Below are positions 39,366 through 48,735 of a DNA stretch of 64,000 bases, one piece after another; position 1 is the stretch's first letter, and each line of letters opens with the position of its first letter. Source of the DNA: Bacillus sp. DNRA2 (GTDB lineage: Bacteria; Bacillota; Bacilli; Bacillales; Cytobacillaceae); NCBI RefSeq assembly GCF_012843265.1, contig NZ_JABAIT010000010.1, positions 62,001 through 126,000 on the forward strand. The letters are read 5' to 3'. The notes beneath the pieces were generated by a model, which saw only the letters and a program-made list of their open reading frames with translations, searched no databases and was not told where the DNA came from. Both the position numbers and the translations under genes were made by a program.

Positions 39366-40352
39366 TTATTTGTTTCCTTTTAACCAAAGGTCGATTTGGG
39401 CAAAGACTTTTTCGACAGCTTGCCGATTTGCTAAAGAAGGCATGTTAACTAAAAGAGCTTGCTTTGGAGCTCGAACGTTTTCGCCCTTCTTTTGTAAAAT
39501 CAGTATGCTTTTTGCTGAACTTTCAGTTTTAAACATTGACATCGGTAATTGCAGGATACCCTGAATATTAACATGATCCTTCAAAAATTGATGGAGTTTG
39601 TCTGCCTGTTCACTTTCAAATAAGCCATTTGGTATCATAAAAAATAAATACCCGCCATCCTTTGTATGTTGCACGCTTTGTTCAATCAATAGATGATGTG
39701 CATAAGTACGTCCTTGATCTGCTTTAACGAGAAACTCTGAAGCTCTCTCATCATTAGGATAAAACCCGACTGGTAAATCACAAATCACGACGTCTACGGG
39801 ATCAACATATAGTGGCATAATACTATCTTGATTAAAAAACTCGATTGAATGCTGCTGAAGATTAGCATTCACAAAGGCCAACCGGATTAATAAATCATCT
39901 ACCTCAATTCCAATTGCATCTATTTCTTTTTCTTGGAGGTGATTGATTACGGTCGCCATTAAATTTCCAGTTCCAACTGTGGGATCCAATAGCTTGAAGG
40001 ACTGTTTTTGAACAAATTTATTAACTAGGAACCCCATTAACATCCCAATCGCGTCGGGAGTCATTTGGTGGTTTGCTTGTACGTTGTCCTTCATTCCTTT
40101 TAGAATAACCAACTGGAATGCCTTTCGAATTTCTTCTTTTTGGTACTTCATCATGTTCACCTGATCATAAAGCTTTTCGAGGCGTTTTCTATTTAATTGG
40201 CTAAATTCTTCCTGAACAATTGTTCCCTGGAATAAATTCTCACCCGTCTCTGCAAGTGCTTCTAAAAATGTACATGATATCTCTTCTTGTATGATTTGAG
40301 CTGTTTCATTTATTAATGTAAAGAGCTCTTCTACCGGCGAGATTTTTACCAT
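39366..40352 (-). CDS. ytxK: Class I SAM methyltransferase YtxK
   Basis: A 328-residue DNA-methylase-fold protein related to the HsdM subunit of type I systems: a helical N-terminal domain (1-100), then the SAM motif LLDPTVGTGNLMATVIN, the acidic loop IGIEVDDLLIRLA, motif IV DLPVGFYPNDERA in place of NPPY/F, and a C-terminal part with LPMSMFKTESSAKSILILQK. No specificity or nuclease subunit is nearby, so it is not a restriction system. The YtxK family occurs between ackA and tpx in Bacillus; its target is unknown. The altered motif IV leaves adenine methylation unproven. Confidence 0.9.
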   Translation of the reverse strand: MVKISPVEELFTLINETAQIIQEEISCTFLEALAETGENLFQGTIVQEEFSQLNRKRLEKLYDQVNMMKYQKEEIRKAFQLVILKGMKDNVQANHQMTPDAIGMLMGFLVNKFVQKQSFKLLDPTVGTGNLMATVINHLQEKEIDAIGIEVDDLLIRLAFVNANLQQHSIEFFNQDSIMPLYVDPVDVVICDLPVGFYPNDERASEFLVKADQGRTYAHHLLIEQSVQHTKDGGYLFFMIPNGLFESEQADKLHQFLKDHVNIQGILQLPMSMFKTESSAKSILILQKKGENVRAPKQALLVNMPSLANRQAVEKVFAQIDLWLKGNK

Positions 40353-40433
40353 GACTTTCCTCCTAATTTATCCTATTCGTCTATTTTACCGAGCAACAGT
40401 GCTAACCTCAAGCAATTTTCTACAAAAACGGAC

Positions 40434-40461
40434 AAAAAAATAAGCCCTATTATTAGGGCTT
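40434..40461 (-). terminator. Terminator after tpx
   Basis: AAGCCCTA and TAGGGCTT pair around TTAT and are followed on the minus strand by ATTTTTTTGTCC. Confidence 0.9.
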
Positions 40462-40475
40462 ACCTTTTTCATTCA

Positions 40476-40976
40476 TTATTTTGCTTGCTTTGCTGCTTCG
40501 ATTGCTGCTTCATAATTCGGATGATTTGTTGCTTCGCTTACGTATTCTGCGTATGTAACAACGTCATTTGAATCAATTACGAATACCGCACGAGCTAATA
40601 AACGTAGTTCCTGAATTGCAACCCCAAATGCTTCACCGAATGAAAGGTCACGGTGGTCAGAAACAGTTTGAACTTTATCAATACCTGCAGCTCCGCACCA
40701 ACGCTTTTGCGCGAATGGAAGGTCGACACTTACAGTTAAGATTTGCACATTGCCAAGGTTAGCAGCTTCTTCGTTAAAACGGCGAGTTTGTGCATCACAA
40801 ACACCTGTATCTAAAGAAGGAACAACACTAATTAATCTAACGCTTCCTTTTGAATTCTCTAATGTTACTGGTGATAAATCATTGGCAAGAACGGTAAAAT
40901 TTGGTGCCTTTTCCCCTACTTTTATTTCTTGTCCTAATAATGTTACTGGATTTCCTTTAAATGTAATTGATGCCAT
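40476..40976 (-). CDS. tpx: Thiol peroxidase
   Basis: A 166-residue atypical 2-Cys peroxiredoxin that reduces hydroperoxides using thioredoxin. The peroxidatic Cys60 is in [15 protein letters not shown] and the resolving Cys94 in [10 protein letters not shown], the same numbering as in B. subtilis Tpx. The start is the ATG giving [13 protein letters not shown], eight bases after GGAGG; an ATG two codons earlier sits too near the ribosome site. It is monocistronic between ytxK and ytfJ, with terminators on both sides. Confidence 0.96.
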   Translation of the reverse strand: MASITFKGNPVTLLGQEIKVGEKAPNFTVLANDLSPVTLENSKGSVRLISVVPSLDTGVCDAQTRRFNEEAANLGNVQILTVSVDLPFAQKRWCGAAGIDKVQTVSDHRDLSFGEAFGVAIQELRLLARAVFVIDSNDVVTYAEYVSEATNHPNYEAAIEAAKQAK

Positions 40977-41090
40977 ATTCATTTCCTCCTCATTTATTAC
41001 AACTTTCATAGTGTTAATCATAACTATTTATCATGTTTTTTTCAATTAAGAAGACTTTTAATAATCCAAAATCATTTGGACTACATAATA

Positions 41091-41113
41091 AAACTCGCCT
41101 CTGAGGCGAGTTT
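41091..41113 (-). terminator. Terminator after ytfJ
   Basis: AAACTCGCCTC and GAGGCGAGTTT pair closely; on the minus strand TTTATTATG follows. Confidence 0.88.
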
Positions 41114-41119
41114 AAAAGA

Positions 41120-41620
41120 TTATAATTCCTGCTTTTGCCCATTGCTTCCATCATTGTCATTTTGACCTTTATCTGATTTATTCTGATCCTTCTTATTCAT
41201 CATTTGTTGAATTTTATCAACTGCTTGTGGGGCCAAATCAAGAATTTTCTCATATAGATGAGTACTTTCATCAAGATGGAGCATTTTCACGCCACTGGAG
41301 CTTACAATTAAGAAAGCAATCGGTGTAATAGAAACACCACCACCACTACCTCCACCAAACGGATGCTTTGGTCCACCTTGGCCTTTGTCTTTATCAGAAC
41401 CTGAGCCGCTATTTCCGCCATTGCCCCCATTACTGCCACCACTGTCGATAATAAACTCACTACCACCAGCAGCAAAGCCAAACCCTACTTTGGAAACCGT
41501 TAAAATTACACTTCCGTCTGGTGTTTCAACAGGGTCACCAATAATAGTGTTTACGTCAATCATTTCTTTTAAATTTTCCATTGCGGTTGTCATAAGCCCT
41601 TGAATTGGATGATCAGACAT
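41120..41620 (-). CDS. ytfJ: GerW family sporulation protein YtfJ
   Basis: A 166-residue protein. The N-terminal domain has the GerW/YtfJ signature DHPIQGLMTTAMENLKEM, NTIIGDPVETPDGSVIL and VSKVGFGFAAGGSEF. A low-complexity Gly/Ser/Asn/Asp linker (residues 78-105) follows, then FGGGSGGGVSITPIAFLIV and a charged Lys/Gln/Asp-rich tail. YtfJ is a sporulation-associated protein; a related GerW of B. anthracis is needed for normal germination. It follows ytfI by 17 bases, so they are probably one transcript. AGGAGGAA precedes ATG. Confidence 0.92.
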   Translation of the reverse strand: MSDHPIQGLMTTAMENLKEMIDVNTIIGDPVETPDGSVILTVSKVGFGFAAGGSEFIIDSGGSNGGNGGNSGSGSDKDKGQGGPKHPFGGGSGGGVSITPIAFLIVSSSGVKMLHLDESTHLYEKILDLAPQAVDKIQQMMNKKDQNKSDKGQNDNDGSNGQKQEL

Positions 41621-41637
41621 TCGTTATTCCTCCTAAA

Positions 41638-42339
41638 CTACACACTTTTTGATTTATCCTTCGAGAGTATTTTTAGGTGATTCGACTGGAATTTCGGTCT
41701 GCCGCCCTTCCAGTATTTCACTAGTTTAATACCTGCTAACATAGCATACCCGATTCGAAATTGAATCATACATTGAAACCGAGTTTGCGAAACAGGTCGA
41801 AGGAAGCTCGGAGTAATAGAAAGTTCAGGCATATTTTTCATACGAAAATAATTACTTAACACACCTAATAGTCCTCCCTTTACCGCCCATAGTCCTCCGG
41901 TCAAAGTACCGGTGATAGCTGCATCACTAATTCCAATCACAGATTGCCATTTGATGTCTTTTATAGACACCTTACGGAGAAAATTGCGCACAATCTTATG
42001 CAAGGAGACGACATGCTTAAGCAAAGTCTTCGTATCTTCAATTCCTTGAATTAAGTCCTTGGCAGAGAATTTTTTTTTCTTTTGTTCCGGTTCTACTTGT
42101 TCACCAGCCTGCGTTTTTTGTTCATAAACAATCGCAGCAGAATCATCATCAATTTTAATAATTGGAACGGAAATTTTATATTTTATAAGACCAAACCAAG
42201 CTTTAATTTTTACATCTAACCGATCATCATCCTGACTATGATGGTAATTTATTAAAATGGTTATTTTTGTTATAGCGATGAGAGAAAACAGGAGCAACAG
42301 AATGATGAGACAAAGGAGTAACCATTTCAATGAATTCAC
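41638..42339 (-). CDS. ytfI: DUF2953 protein YtfI
   Basis: A 233-residue protein with an N-terminal membrane helix (WLLLCLIILLLLFSLIAI, residues 5-22) and a mainly beta C-terminal part. KAWFGLIKYKISVPIIKID and LRKVSIKDIKWQSVIGISDAAITG match the DUF2953/YtfI family, commonly linked with ytfJ. The C-terminal region LSITPSFLRP and FQCMIQFRIGYAMLAGIKLV is also typical. Function is unknown; the gene neighbourhood suggests sporulation. It lies just upstream of ytfJ and downstream of yteJ. Confidence 0.85.
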   Translation of the reverse strand: MNSLKWLLLCLIILLLLFSLIAITKITILINYHHSQDDDRLDVKIKAWFGLIKYKISVPIIKIDDDSAAIVYEQKTQAGEQVEPEQKKKKFSAKDLIQGIEDTKTLLKHVVSLHKIVRNFLRKVSIKDIKWQSVIGISDAAITGTLTGGLWAVKGGLLGVLSNYFRMKNMPELSITPSFLRPVSQTRFQCMIQFRIGYAMLAGIKLVKYWKGGRPKFQSNHLKILSKDKSKSV

Positions 42340-42372
42340 GACCTTTCAAGCTTTAAGTATTGGCTAATTTGA

Positions 42373-42410
42373 CCAAAAATAAACCTGCCGATTGATGATC
42401 AGCAGGTTTT
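42373..42410 (-). terminator. Terminator after yteJ
   Basis: AAAACCTGC and GCAGGTTT pair around a 12-base loop; the minus-strand tail is ATTTTTGG. The stem starts only six bases beyond the yteJ stop. Confidence 0.75.
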
Positions 42411-42415
42411 AAAAG

Positions 42416-42919
42416 TTAACTTTTATGAATGACACTTGTATCAACAAATAAATCATGAATTCCTTGTTTCTTCGGAAGAAAAGCAACAATGAGATACAAA
42501 ACAAATATCGACACAGATATATAACGTCCAATTAACTCACGAAATAGGACTGTGTTCCAGGTTAAGGGGGAACCATCCAAGTTTACAACCCTTAAACCGA
42601 ATACCATTTTTCCAAGCGTTTGACCAAAATATTTCGTCATCAAGACAAAATAGGCGTAGAATATTATGGCTGTGGCAATCGACATCGGTGCCAACATACT
42701 TGACTCGTATAGAGAAATATCTAGTGCGCGAAATACTGGGTTAATGATCATTCGGTTTATACTGCCAATCACGATTAAATCCAGTAAATAGGCCCAAAAG
42801 CGCATCCAAAATCCTGCAAACCGAATCGGCAGCATCTGCATAGGTGGCTGATGAATAGCATATTCCGGCAATGATTCCATTTCCTCTATTTTGTTATTAG
42901 AAAAATCGTCCATGCTCAT
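42416..42919 (-). CDS. yteJ: RDD family membrane protein YteJ
   Basis: A 167-residue RDD-domain protein. Residues 30-167 hold FAGFWMRFWAYLLDLIVIGS (with the conserved R and D of the RDD family), FYAYFVLMTKYFGQTLGKMVFGLRVV and ELIGRYISVSIFVLYLIVAF, predicting three or four membrane helices. RDD proteins are poorly characterised; some take part in transport. The gene lies 11 bases downstream of sppA. In B. subtilis YteJ is reported as an inhibitor of SppA, which the operon arrangement here supports. Confidence 0.9.
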   Translation of the reverse strand: MSMDDFSNNKIEEMESLPEYAIHQPPMQMLPIRFAGFWMRFWAYLLDLIVIGSINRMIINPVFRALDISLYESSMLAPMSIATAIIFYAYFVLMTKYFGQTLGKMVFGLRVVNLDGSPLTWNTVLFRELIGRYISVSIFVLYLIVAFLPKKQGIHDLFVDTSVIHKS

Positions 42920-42930
42920 ACTCCCCCTCC

Positions 42931-43941
42931 TTATTCCGCATATAAATACATGAGTCTTGGGGAATTAGGCTGGGACATGAGCTTCATAATGCCTGCCACT
43001 TCTAAATCCTTGCCAATTAACTTATTTGCTTTCATATTCAAAAATGATTCGAAACCAAAACTGTCGGAAAACTGAACTACTTGGGCACCTTTTAGTTTAT
43101 TGTCTGATTTCATCGCGGCTATGCAATCGTCAAAATAACCAAAATTATCGATTAAATTCAATTCCTTCGCTTGCAAACCATCATATATCCTGCCATCGGC
43201 AATTTGTTTGACTTGATCAGTTGACATTTTACGCCCTTCGGCTATGACTTTAACGAATCCTTCGTACGAATTATCAATCATTCCCTGAAGGATTTTTCGT
43301 TCCTCTTCAGTCATTTCCCTGCTTGGACTCATGATGTCCTTATAAGGCCCACTTTTTATCGTGACAAAATCAACCCCATATTTCTCTGCCAAACCTGCAT
43401 AGTTAATATTCTGCATAATAACTCCCAGAGAACCGGTCATCGTTTCCTTAGTGGCAAAAATTTTATCTGCAGGTGTCGAAATATAATAACCACCCGAAGC
43501 TGCTATTGCGCCCATCGAAATATAAATTGGTTTTTTAGTCTCTTTCTTTATTTCGACTAACTTATCATGGATTTCCGCACTTTCCATGACCCCGCCACCG
43601 GGTGAATTAACACGTATGATAATTCCCTTGATGTCATCACTTTCAGCTGCATAATCGAGCTTTTCCATAAATAAGCGATGATTATAGGTAGGGCTTTCGA
43701 AAAATGAGGAGACATCCCCTGTATCCTGAATTACTCCATTCACATCAAGCACAGCAATTTGCTTAAAAGGATCTCCTTCTTTAATAACCTCTTCAGTAAA
43801 TGGCTCATCAGTCATTGCAAAGAATTCTGACAAGCCTGTTTCAACATTGGTAAAAGCAAATGTGCTTAATACGTTAATAATGATTGAAAATATAAACAAG
43901 CCAGCGGCAATTCCCAGCGCTGCCCATCGTTTTCCATTCAT
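42931..43941 (-). CDS. sppA: Signal peptide peptidase SppA
   Basis: A 336-residue membrane-anchored serine protease that degrades remnant signal peptides and contributes to envelope-stress resistance. An N-terminal helix (WAALGIAAGLFIFSIIINVL) anchors it. The S49 domain shows RVNSPGGGVMESAEI, the nucleophile region MGAIAASGGYYISTPADK, GSLGVIMQ and the lysine-containing TIKSGPYKDIMSPSREM, the Ser-Lys dyad layout of Bacillus SppA. It is followed closely by yteJ, encoding an RDD protein. GAGGAGGTTG precedes ATG. Confidence 0.96.
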   Translation of the reverse strand: MNGKRWAALGIAAGLFIFSIIINVLSTFAFTNVETGLSEFFAMTDEPFTEEVIKEGDPFKQIAVLDVNGVIQDTGDVSSFFESPTYNHRLFMEKLDYAAESDDIKGIIIRVNSPGGGVMESAEIHDKLVEIKKETKKPIYISMGAIAASGGYYISTPADKIFATKETMTGSLGVIMQNINYAGLAEKYGVDFVTIKSGPYKDIMSPSREMTEEERKILQGMIDNSYEGFVKVIAEGRKMSTDQVKQIADGRIYDGLQAKELNLIDNFGYFDDCIAAMKSDNKLKGAQVVQFSDSFGFESFLNMKANKLIGKDLEVAGIMKLMSQPNSPRLMYLYAE

Positions 43942-44057
43942 ATGTACAACCTCCTCATCAACCTCATTCCCTTAGTGTTTAGAATTATTGGTGGATATAT
44001 TATGTTTCAATTGTACAAAATAATTGGCAGAATAGGTAAAAATATCAACTAATATCA

Positions 44058-44094
44058 AAATAAAAAAATAAAGACCGACACAAAGTCAGTCTTT
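44058..44094 (-). terminator. Terminator after the acyl-CoA synthetase gene
   Basis: AAAGACCGAC and GTCAGTCTTT pair with one G-U around ACAAA; TATTTTTTTATTTTG follows on the minus strand. Confidence 0.85.
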
Positions 44095-44119
44095 ATTTTT
44101 TGCTGTGTAAAACATAAAT

Positions 44120-44141
44120 GTTGATTTCCGCTCCAATCAAC
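44120..44141. repeat. End-only copy of the hairpin repeat at 7620
   Basis: GTTGATT and AATCAAC flank TCCGCTCC: these are the two outer ends of the 46-bp element at 7620-7665 with the central AGGAG/CTCCT stem deleted. It sits between the acyl-CoA synthetase stop and its terminator. Confidence 0.65.
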
Positions 44142-44189
44142 CTGCAAAATCAATACTTAGGTTAACAAAGCCTATTTTTAATAAGCTTA

Positions 44190-45776
44190 TTATTTCACGC
44201 TGAATGCTGCCAGTTCTTTTTGGCGTAGTTCTACGCGGCGGATTTTTCCTGAAGTTGTTTTTGGTAGCTCTTCTAGGAATTCGATTGCACGTGGATATTT
44301 ATAAGGTGCAGTTAACTCTTTAACATGATCCTGAAGTGCAGGAATTAAGTTTGAGTCGTTTTGATCAACATCTTCTCTAAGAACAACGAATGCCTTAACA
44401 ATACTACCACGAATTTCATCTGGGCTAGCAACAACCGCACATTCTTTTACGAATGGGTGTTTAACTAAAGCATCCTCAACTTCGAATGGTCCAATCGTAT
44501 ATCCAGAGCTGATGATAATATCATCATTTCGTCCTTCAAACCAGAAATACCCTTCTTCATCTTTCTTAGCTCTATCACCGGTAACATAATACTCACCACG
44601 GAATTGCATAGCAGTTCTTTCAGCATCCTTATAATACTCTTTGAATAATGCTGGTGTAGAAACATGAACTGCGATATCACCAACTTCACCAACTTGGCAT
44701 GGTTGTCCATCTTCATTGATAATTTCTACTTTATTACCAGGAGTTGGTTTACCCATAGAGCCTGGTTTTAATTCCATTCCTTTTGTTACACCAATCAATA
44801 AGGTATTTTCTGTTTGTCCATATCCATCACGAACTTCAACATTAAAGTGACGGCTAAATGTCTCAACTACTTCGCGGTTTAATGGCTCACCAGCTGATAC
44901 TGCGCTGTGTAAATGAGGTAATTTAAATTCATCAAGATTATCAACCTTCGCCATGATACGGTATTCTGTTGGAGTACAACATAATACATTCACTTCATTC
45001 TTTTCAAGAATCTGAAGATATTTTTGTGGTTCAAAACGTCCGTTATAAACAATACCAGTTGCACCTGAACCTAATACAGATAAGAATGGACTCCAAATCC
45101 ATTTTTGCCAACCAGGGCTAGCAGTTGCCCAAACTTTATCGCCTTCTTCAATTCCAAGCCAGTTTTTAGCAGCAGTGCGTAAGTGTGCATATGCCCAACC
45201 ATGTGTGTGAACAACGCCTTTAGGATTTCCAGTTGTACCTGAAGTGTAGGATAAGAATGCCATATCGCTTGCTAATGTATCAGCGTAGTCAAATTGATCC
45301 GATACATGCTTAAGCTCACCATCTAATTGAGTCCAACCTTCGGCCTCTGCACCAATTACAAATTTAGTAAGCTTTTCTGCTTCTTCAATACCATCAAATT
45401 GGTCTAAGTATGGGTGATAACAAACCACCGCTTTCACTCCGGCATGATTAATACGATATTGTAGGTCTTTCTTACGAAGCATTTCTGAACTTGGAATGAC
45501 GATAATCCCAGCTTTTAATGCACCAAGGTAAACTTGGTATGCTTCGATTAAGCGAGGTACCATGACAAGAACTACATCGCCCTTCTGTAAACCGCTTTCA
45601 TATAATAAATTACCAACTTTATTGGCATTTAAAATAAGTTGTTTGTATGTAACTTCTTGCACATCTCCAGCTTCATTTTCCCAATTGATAGCTAGCTTAT
45701 GTTCATCTTGTGCATACTGCTCAACTTCACTTACAAGATTGTATTTTTCTGGTGCTAAAAGATCTTTTCTTTCCAT
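44190..45776 (-). CDS. mbcS: Acyl-CoA synthetase, MbcS/YtcI type
   Basis: A 528-residue AMP-forming enzyme activating medium- or branched-chain carboxylic acids to CoA thioesters. The P-loop AFLSYTSGTTGNPKGVVHTH, the aromatic GDKVWATASPGWQKWIWSPF, the adenine site DGYGQTENTLLIG, the hinge GDRAKKDEEGYFWFEGRNDD and the C-terminal lysine in PKTTSGKIRRVELR are all present. It aligns with B. subtilis YtcI, named MbcS for 2-methylbutyryl-CoA synthetase activity; the substrate here is inferred from the locus. A terminator lies beyond the stop and GGGGGAAATAG precedes ATG. Confidence 0.88.
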   Translation of the reverse strand: MERKDLLAPEKYNLVSEVEQYAQDEHKLAINWENEAGDVQEVTYKQLILNANKVGNLLYESGLQKGDVVLVMVPRLIEAYQVYLGALKAGIIVIPSSEMLRKKDLQYRINHAGVKAVVCYHPYLDQFDGIEEAEKLTKFVIGAEAEGWTQLDGELKHVSDQFDYADTLASDMAFLSYTSGTTGNPKGVVHTHGWAYAHLRTAAKNWLGIEEGDKVWATASPGWQKWIWSPFLSVLGSGATGIVYNGRFEPQKYLQILEKNEVNVLCCTPTEYRIMAKVDNLDEFKLPHLHSAVSAGEPLNREVVETFSRHFNVEVRDGYGQTENTLLIGVTKGMELKPGSMGKPTPGNKVEIINEDGQPCQVGEVGDIAVHVSTPALFKEYYKDAERTAMQFRGEYYVTGDRAKKDEEGYFWFEGRNDDIIISSGYTIGPFEVEDALVKHPFVKECAVVASPDEIRGSIVKAFVVLREDVDQNDSNLIPALQDHVKELTAPYKYPRAIEFLEELPKTTSGKIRRVELRQKELAAFSVK

Positions 45777-45877
45777 TCTATTTCCCCCTTAGTAAATATT
45801 ACGATAGTAATTTCGCTACAACCTTATTTTATACTAAATTTTCACAAAATTTTAAATTATTTTTCTATTTATTTTGA

Positions 45878-45917
45878 CAAAAAAATATAAAGAAGCGAGC
45901 CGTTAGACTCGCTTCTT
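45878..45917 (-). terminator. Terminator after the SASP gene
   Basis: AAGAAGCGAG and CTCGCTTCTT pair around CCGTTAGA; the minus-strand tail is TATATTTTTTTGTC. Confidence 0.92.
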
Positions 45918-45938
45918 GTAGCCATTTGTATTTTTTTG

Positions 45939-46145
45939 TTATTTGCTGAAACCACCACTAAATTGTTGTTGTGCCATAGATACTAAACGCTTTGTAATTT
46001 CACCACCAACTGAACCGTTAGCGCGTGAAGTTGTGTCAGCTCCAAGATTCACACCAAATTCAGTAGCAATTTCATACTTCATTTGTTGAAGTGCTTGTTC
46101 AGCTCCTGGAACTAATAATTGGTTTGAGTTGTTGCTGTTAGCCAT
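45939..46145 (-). CDS. sspA: Alpha/beta-type small acid-soluble spore protein
   Basis: A 68-residue spore DNA-binding protein that coats and protects the chromosome and is degraded on germination. The germination-protease recognition site [10 protein letters not shown] and the second conserved helix [17 protein letters not shown] are unmistakable; the N-terminus [20 protein letters not shown] is Asn/Gln-rich as usual. A strong AAGGAGGTGATATC ribosome site precedes ATG. It lies between thiI and mbcS as in B. subtilis, where the gene here is sspA; several paralogues exist, so the symbol rests on position. Confidence 0.95.
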   Translation of the reverse strand: MANSNNSNQLLVPGAEQALQQMKYEIATEFGVNLGADTTSRANGSVGGEITKRLVSMAQQQFSGGFSK

Positions 46146-46240
46146 GTGATATCACCTCCTTGTGATTATAGAGTGTGTAGAATCACATGGCTTCATTCAA
46201 AACTTTCATTGGTAAATGTTAACAAATATTTAACAATTGA

Positions 46241-47464
46241 TTAGAATAATTCACTGATTTCGTCTACTGACATATTATGGTTTGTATTTCCAATTCTTAT
46301 GCGTATCATTTCTGTTTCTTGAACGGCTTTTTCAATATATGGCTCAAAATCAAAATAACTTTCATAATGAATTACTTTTTCACGCTTTGGTTTTGTTTTT
46401 GGTGATGACGGTACGAAAACAGTACAGCAATCATCAAAAGGTCTAATCGAAATGTCGTAAGTGTCGATTTGTTGGGCAATTTCAATCGTATCATGTTTGT
46501 CGATCGTTATAAGCGGTCGGATAATTGGCGTATTCGTCACTTCATTAATCGCATACATGCTTTCAAGAGTTTGGCTGGCAACCTGCCCTAGGCTTTCACC
46601 CGTTACAATCGCCAAGCCTTCCCGGTTTTTACGAATTTCATCAGTAATTTTAAGCATCATTCTTCGGGTTGTCGTCATTGAATAATTAGCAGGAACTTGT
46701 TTTTGAATGATCTGCTGGATTTCAGTAAACGGTACAATGTGCAAATTAACGGAACCGCTAACTTTCGCTAGTTTCTCTGTTAAATCGATAACTTTTTGTT
46801 TAGATCGTTCGCTTGTAAATGGCGGGCTATAAAAATGAACTGCCTCAATTTCCAGGCCGCGCTTCATGGACAAATATCCTGCCACTGGACTATCAATACC
46901 GCCAGATAGCATCAGCATTGCCTTCCCGCTTGAACCAACTGGCAAACCACCTGCCCCACGAATGGTTTCACATGATAAATAAGCCGCATCAGCCCGAATT
47001 TCGATTAATAAGTTGATATCAGGATTCTTTACGTTGACCTTTAAGCCTGAACCGTCCATACTTTTTAGGATATGGGCACCAAATTCCTGATTAATATCCT
47101 CTGCAGTCAATTCAAACGTTTTGTCAGAACGCTTTCCGGTAATTTTAAACGTATTACCTTCTTTATACACCTGTTGAAACAGCGTCAATGCCGCATCCTT
47201 CATCTTATCAAGCTCTTTTTCAACTTTCACGGCAGGACTGAAAGACTGGATTCCAAAGATTCCTCTTAACCCTTCAATAATTTCATCGCCATTTTCTCCG
47301 TTTAATAAAATATACATTCTGTCTCGAGAAGCATCGATTTTTGCTTTTGGTGTATTTTTTAATAATGGCTTAATACTTTTACGCAATTTGTCGATAAATT
47401 GTTTGCGATTTCGTCCCTTTGTAGAAATTTCGCCATATCGTATAATAATCCGATCATAATTCAT
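46241..47464 (-). CDS. thiI: tRNA 4-thiouridine synthase ThiI
   Basis: A 407-residue sulfurtransferase that makes 4-thiouridine at tRNA position 8. The N-terminal ferredoxin-like and THUMP domains (about 1-165; GRNRKQFIDKLRKSI and GIFGIQSFSPAVKVE) bind tRNA; the PP-loop MLMLSGGIDSPVAGYLSMKR binds ATP. As in B. subtilis there is no C-terminal rhodanese domain, so sulfur must come from a dedicated cysteine desulfurase, the adjacent gene. One base separates its ATG from the desulfurase stop, so the pair is co-translated. Confidence 0.96.
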   Translation of the reverse strand: MNYDRIIIRYGEISTKGRNRKQFIDKLRKSIKPLLKNTPKAKIDASRDRMYILLNGENGDEIIEGLRGIFGIQSFSPAVKVEKELDKMKDAALTLFQQVYKEGNTFKITGKRSDKTFELTAEDINQEFGAHILKSMDGSGLKVNVKNPDINLLIEIRADAAYLSCETIRGAGGLPVGSSGKAMLMLSGGIDSPVAGYLSMKRGLEIEAVHFYSPPFTSERSKQKVIDLTEKLAKVSGSVNLHIVPFTEIQQIIQKQVPANYSMTTTRRMMLKITDEIRKNREGLAIVTGESLGQVASQTLESMYAINEVTNTPIIRPLITIDKHDTIEIAQQIDTYDISIRPFDDCCTVFVPSSPKTKPKREKVIHYESYFDFEPYIEKAVQETEMIRIRIGNTNHNMSVDEISELF

Positions 47465-47465
47465 C

Positions 47466-48608
47466 TTATTTCATTACCTCACCTAACTGATTTATTGTTG
47501 CTTTAATTGCCTTAACGGCAATTTGTGCTTCCTTCATCGTGTTTTGATATGAAAAGCTTAACCGAATCGCACTTTTTGCCTCATCCTGAGATATTCCCAT
47601 CGCAATCAGTGTTTTACTTACCGCTGCTTGACGAGAGGAGCAAGCACTGGTCGTCGACACAAATACGCCCTTATCCTCTAGTGCATGCACAAACACTTCA
47701 CCTTTAAAGCCTTTAATGGAAAAATTCAAAATGTGCGGTGCTGCATCTTCCATTGGTGAATGAATTGTAATTTCGGGAACTTGTCCCAATTCATTTTTCA
47801 CATATTGCATGATTTCGTTTAAAGAAGACAGCTTTTCACGATAGCAATCCATCGTTAGCCGAAGTGCTTTGGCCATGGCAACTATACCCGGAACATTTTC
47901 AGTTCCGCTTCTGTGCTTAAATTCTTGATTCCCACCTGAAAAAAGCGGGCTAATTTGTAGCCCCTCGCGCAAATAGAGGACTCCCGTTCCTTTCAATCCG
48001 TGAAACTTATGTCCTGAAATAGAACAAAGATCAATTCCGCAACCATATATGTCTAAAGGAACCTTGCCAACCCCTTGGACGTGATCGACATGAAACAGAA
48101 TTTTAGGATATTCTTTTAAAAGCATTCCAATTTCCTTAATGGGCTGAATTGTTCCTACCTCGTTTTGAACATGAATCATCGACACAAGAATCGTGTCATG
48201 GCAAATTGCCTTTTCGAGTTCTGCAACGGATATTCTTCCAGAGTGATCAGGTTGAAGGTATGTGATACGAAATCCAAGCTCTTTAAGCTGTTCCATTGCT
48301 TCACGGACAGAGGCATGCTCTACCTCGGTCGTGATGATATGCTTCCCTCTTCCTCGAAACATTAAAGCTGTTCCTTTAATAGCAAGATTATTACTCTCGG
48401 TCCCACCAGAGGTGAACAAAATCTCTGTATCCTTTACTTGTAAAAGCTTCGCTATTTGAGCCCGCGCCTGAGATAACAATTTTTCCGCCGTTCCCCCTAG
48501 TTGATGCAGCGAAGACGGGTTGCCAAAATATTCTGTTGCCACCTTTGCAAAGGAATCCACGACTTCCGGATACGGTTTCGTAGTGGCACTATTATCTAGA
48601 TAAATCAT
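47466..48608 (-). CDS. nifZ: Cysteine desulfurase partner of ThiI (NifZ type)
   Basis: A 380-residue PLP enzyme taking sulfur from cysteine. It starts MIYLDNSATTKPYPEVVDSF, has the PLP-lysine segment SISGHKFHGLKGTGVLYL and the active-site cysteine loop TTSACSSRQAAVSKT, the insertion-containing form typical of group II NifS proteins. In B. subtilis the equivalent (NifZ, also called YtbJ) donates persulfide to ThiI; direct adjacency supports this. Ribosome site AAAGGGGAAAAA precedes ATG. Confidence 0.94.
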   Translation of the reverse strand: MIYLDNSATTKPYPEVVDSFAKVATEYFGNPSSLHQLGGTAEKLLSQARAQIAKLLQVKDTEILFTSGGTESNNLAIKGTALMFRGRGKHIITTEVEHASVREAMEQLKELGFRITYLQPDHSGRISVAELEKAICHDTILVSMIHVQNEVGTIQPIKEIGMLLKEYPKILFHVDHVQGVGKVPLDIYGCGIDLCSISGHKFHGLKGTGVLYLREGLQISPLFSGGNQEFKHRSGTENVPGIVAMAKALRLTMDCYREKLSSLNEIMQYVKNELGQVPEITIHSPMEDAAPHILNFSIKGFKGEVFVHALEDKGVFVSTTSACSSRQAAVSKTLIAMGISQDEAKSAIRLSFSYQNTMKEAQIAVKAIKATINQLGEVMK

Positions 48609-48735
48609 TTTTTTCCCCTTTCAACGTTGAACACTTACACGATAAAGCATATTCACTCCGTATAAATTCGTTCGATTCCGTACGTTTTCTCCGAGATTTA
48701 TTATTCCAAATGTCACGAGAAAAAACAAATAAAAC

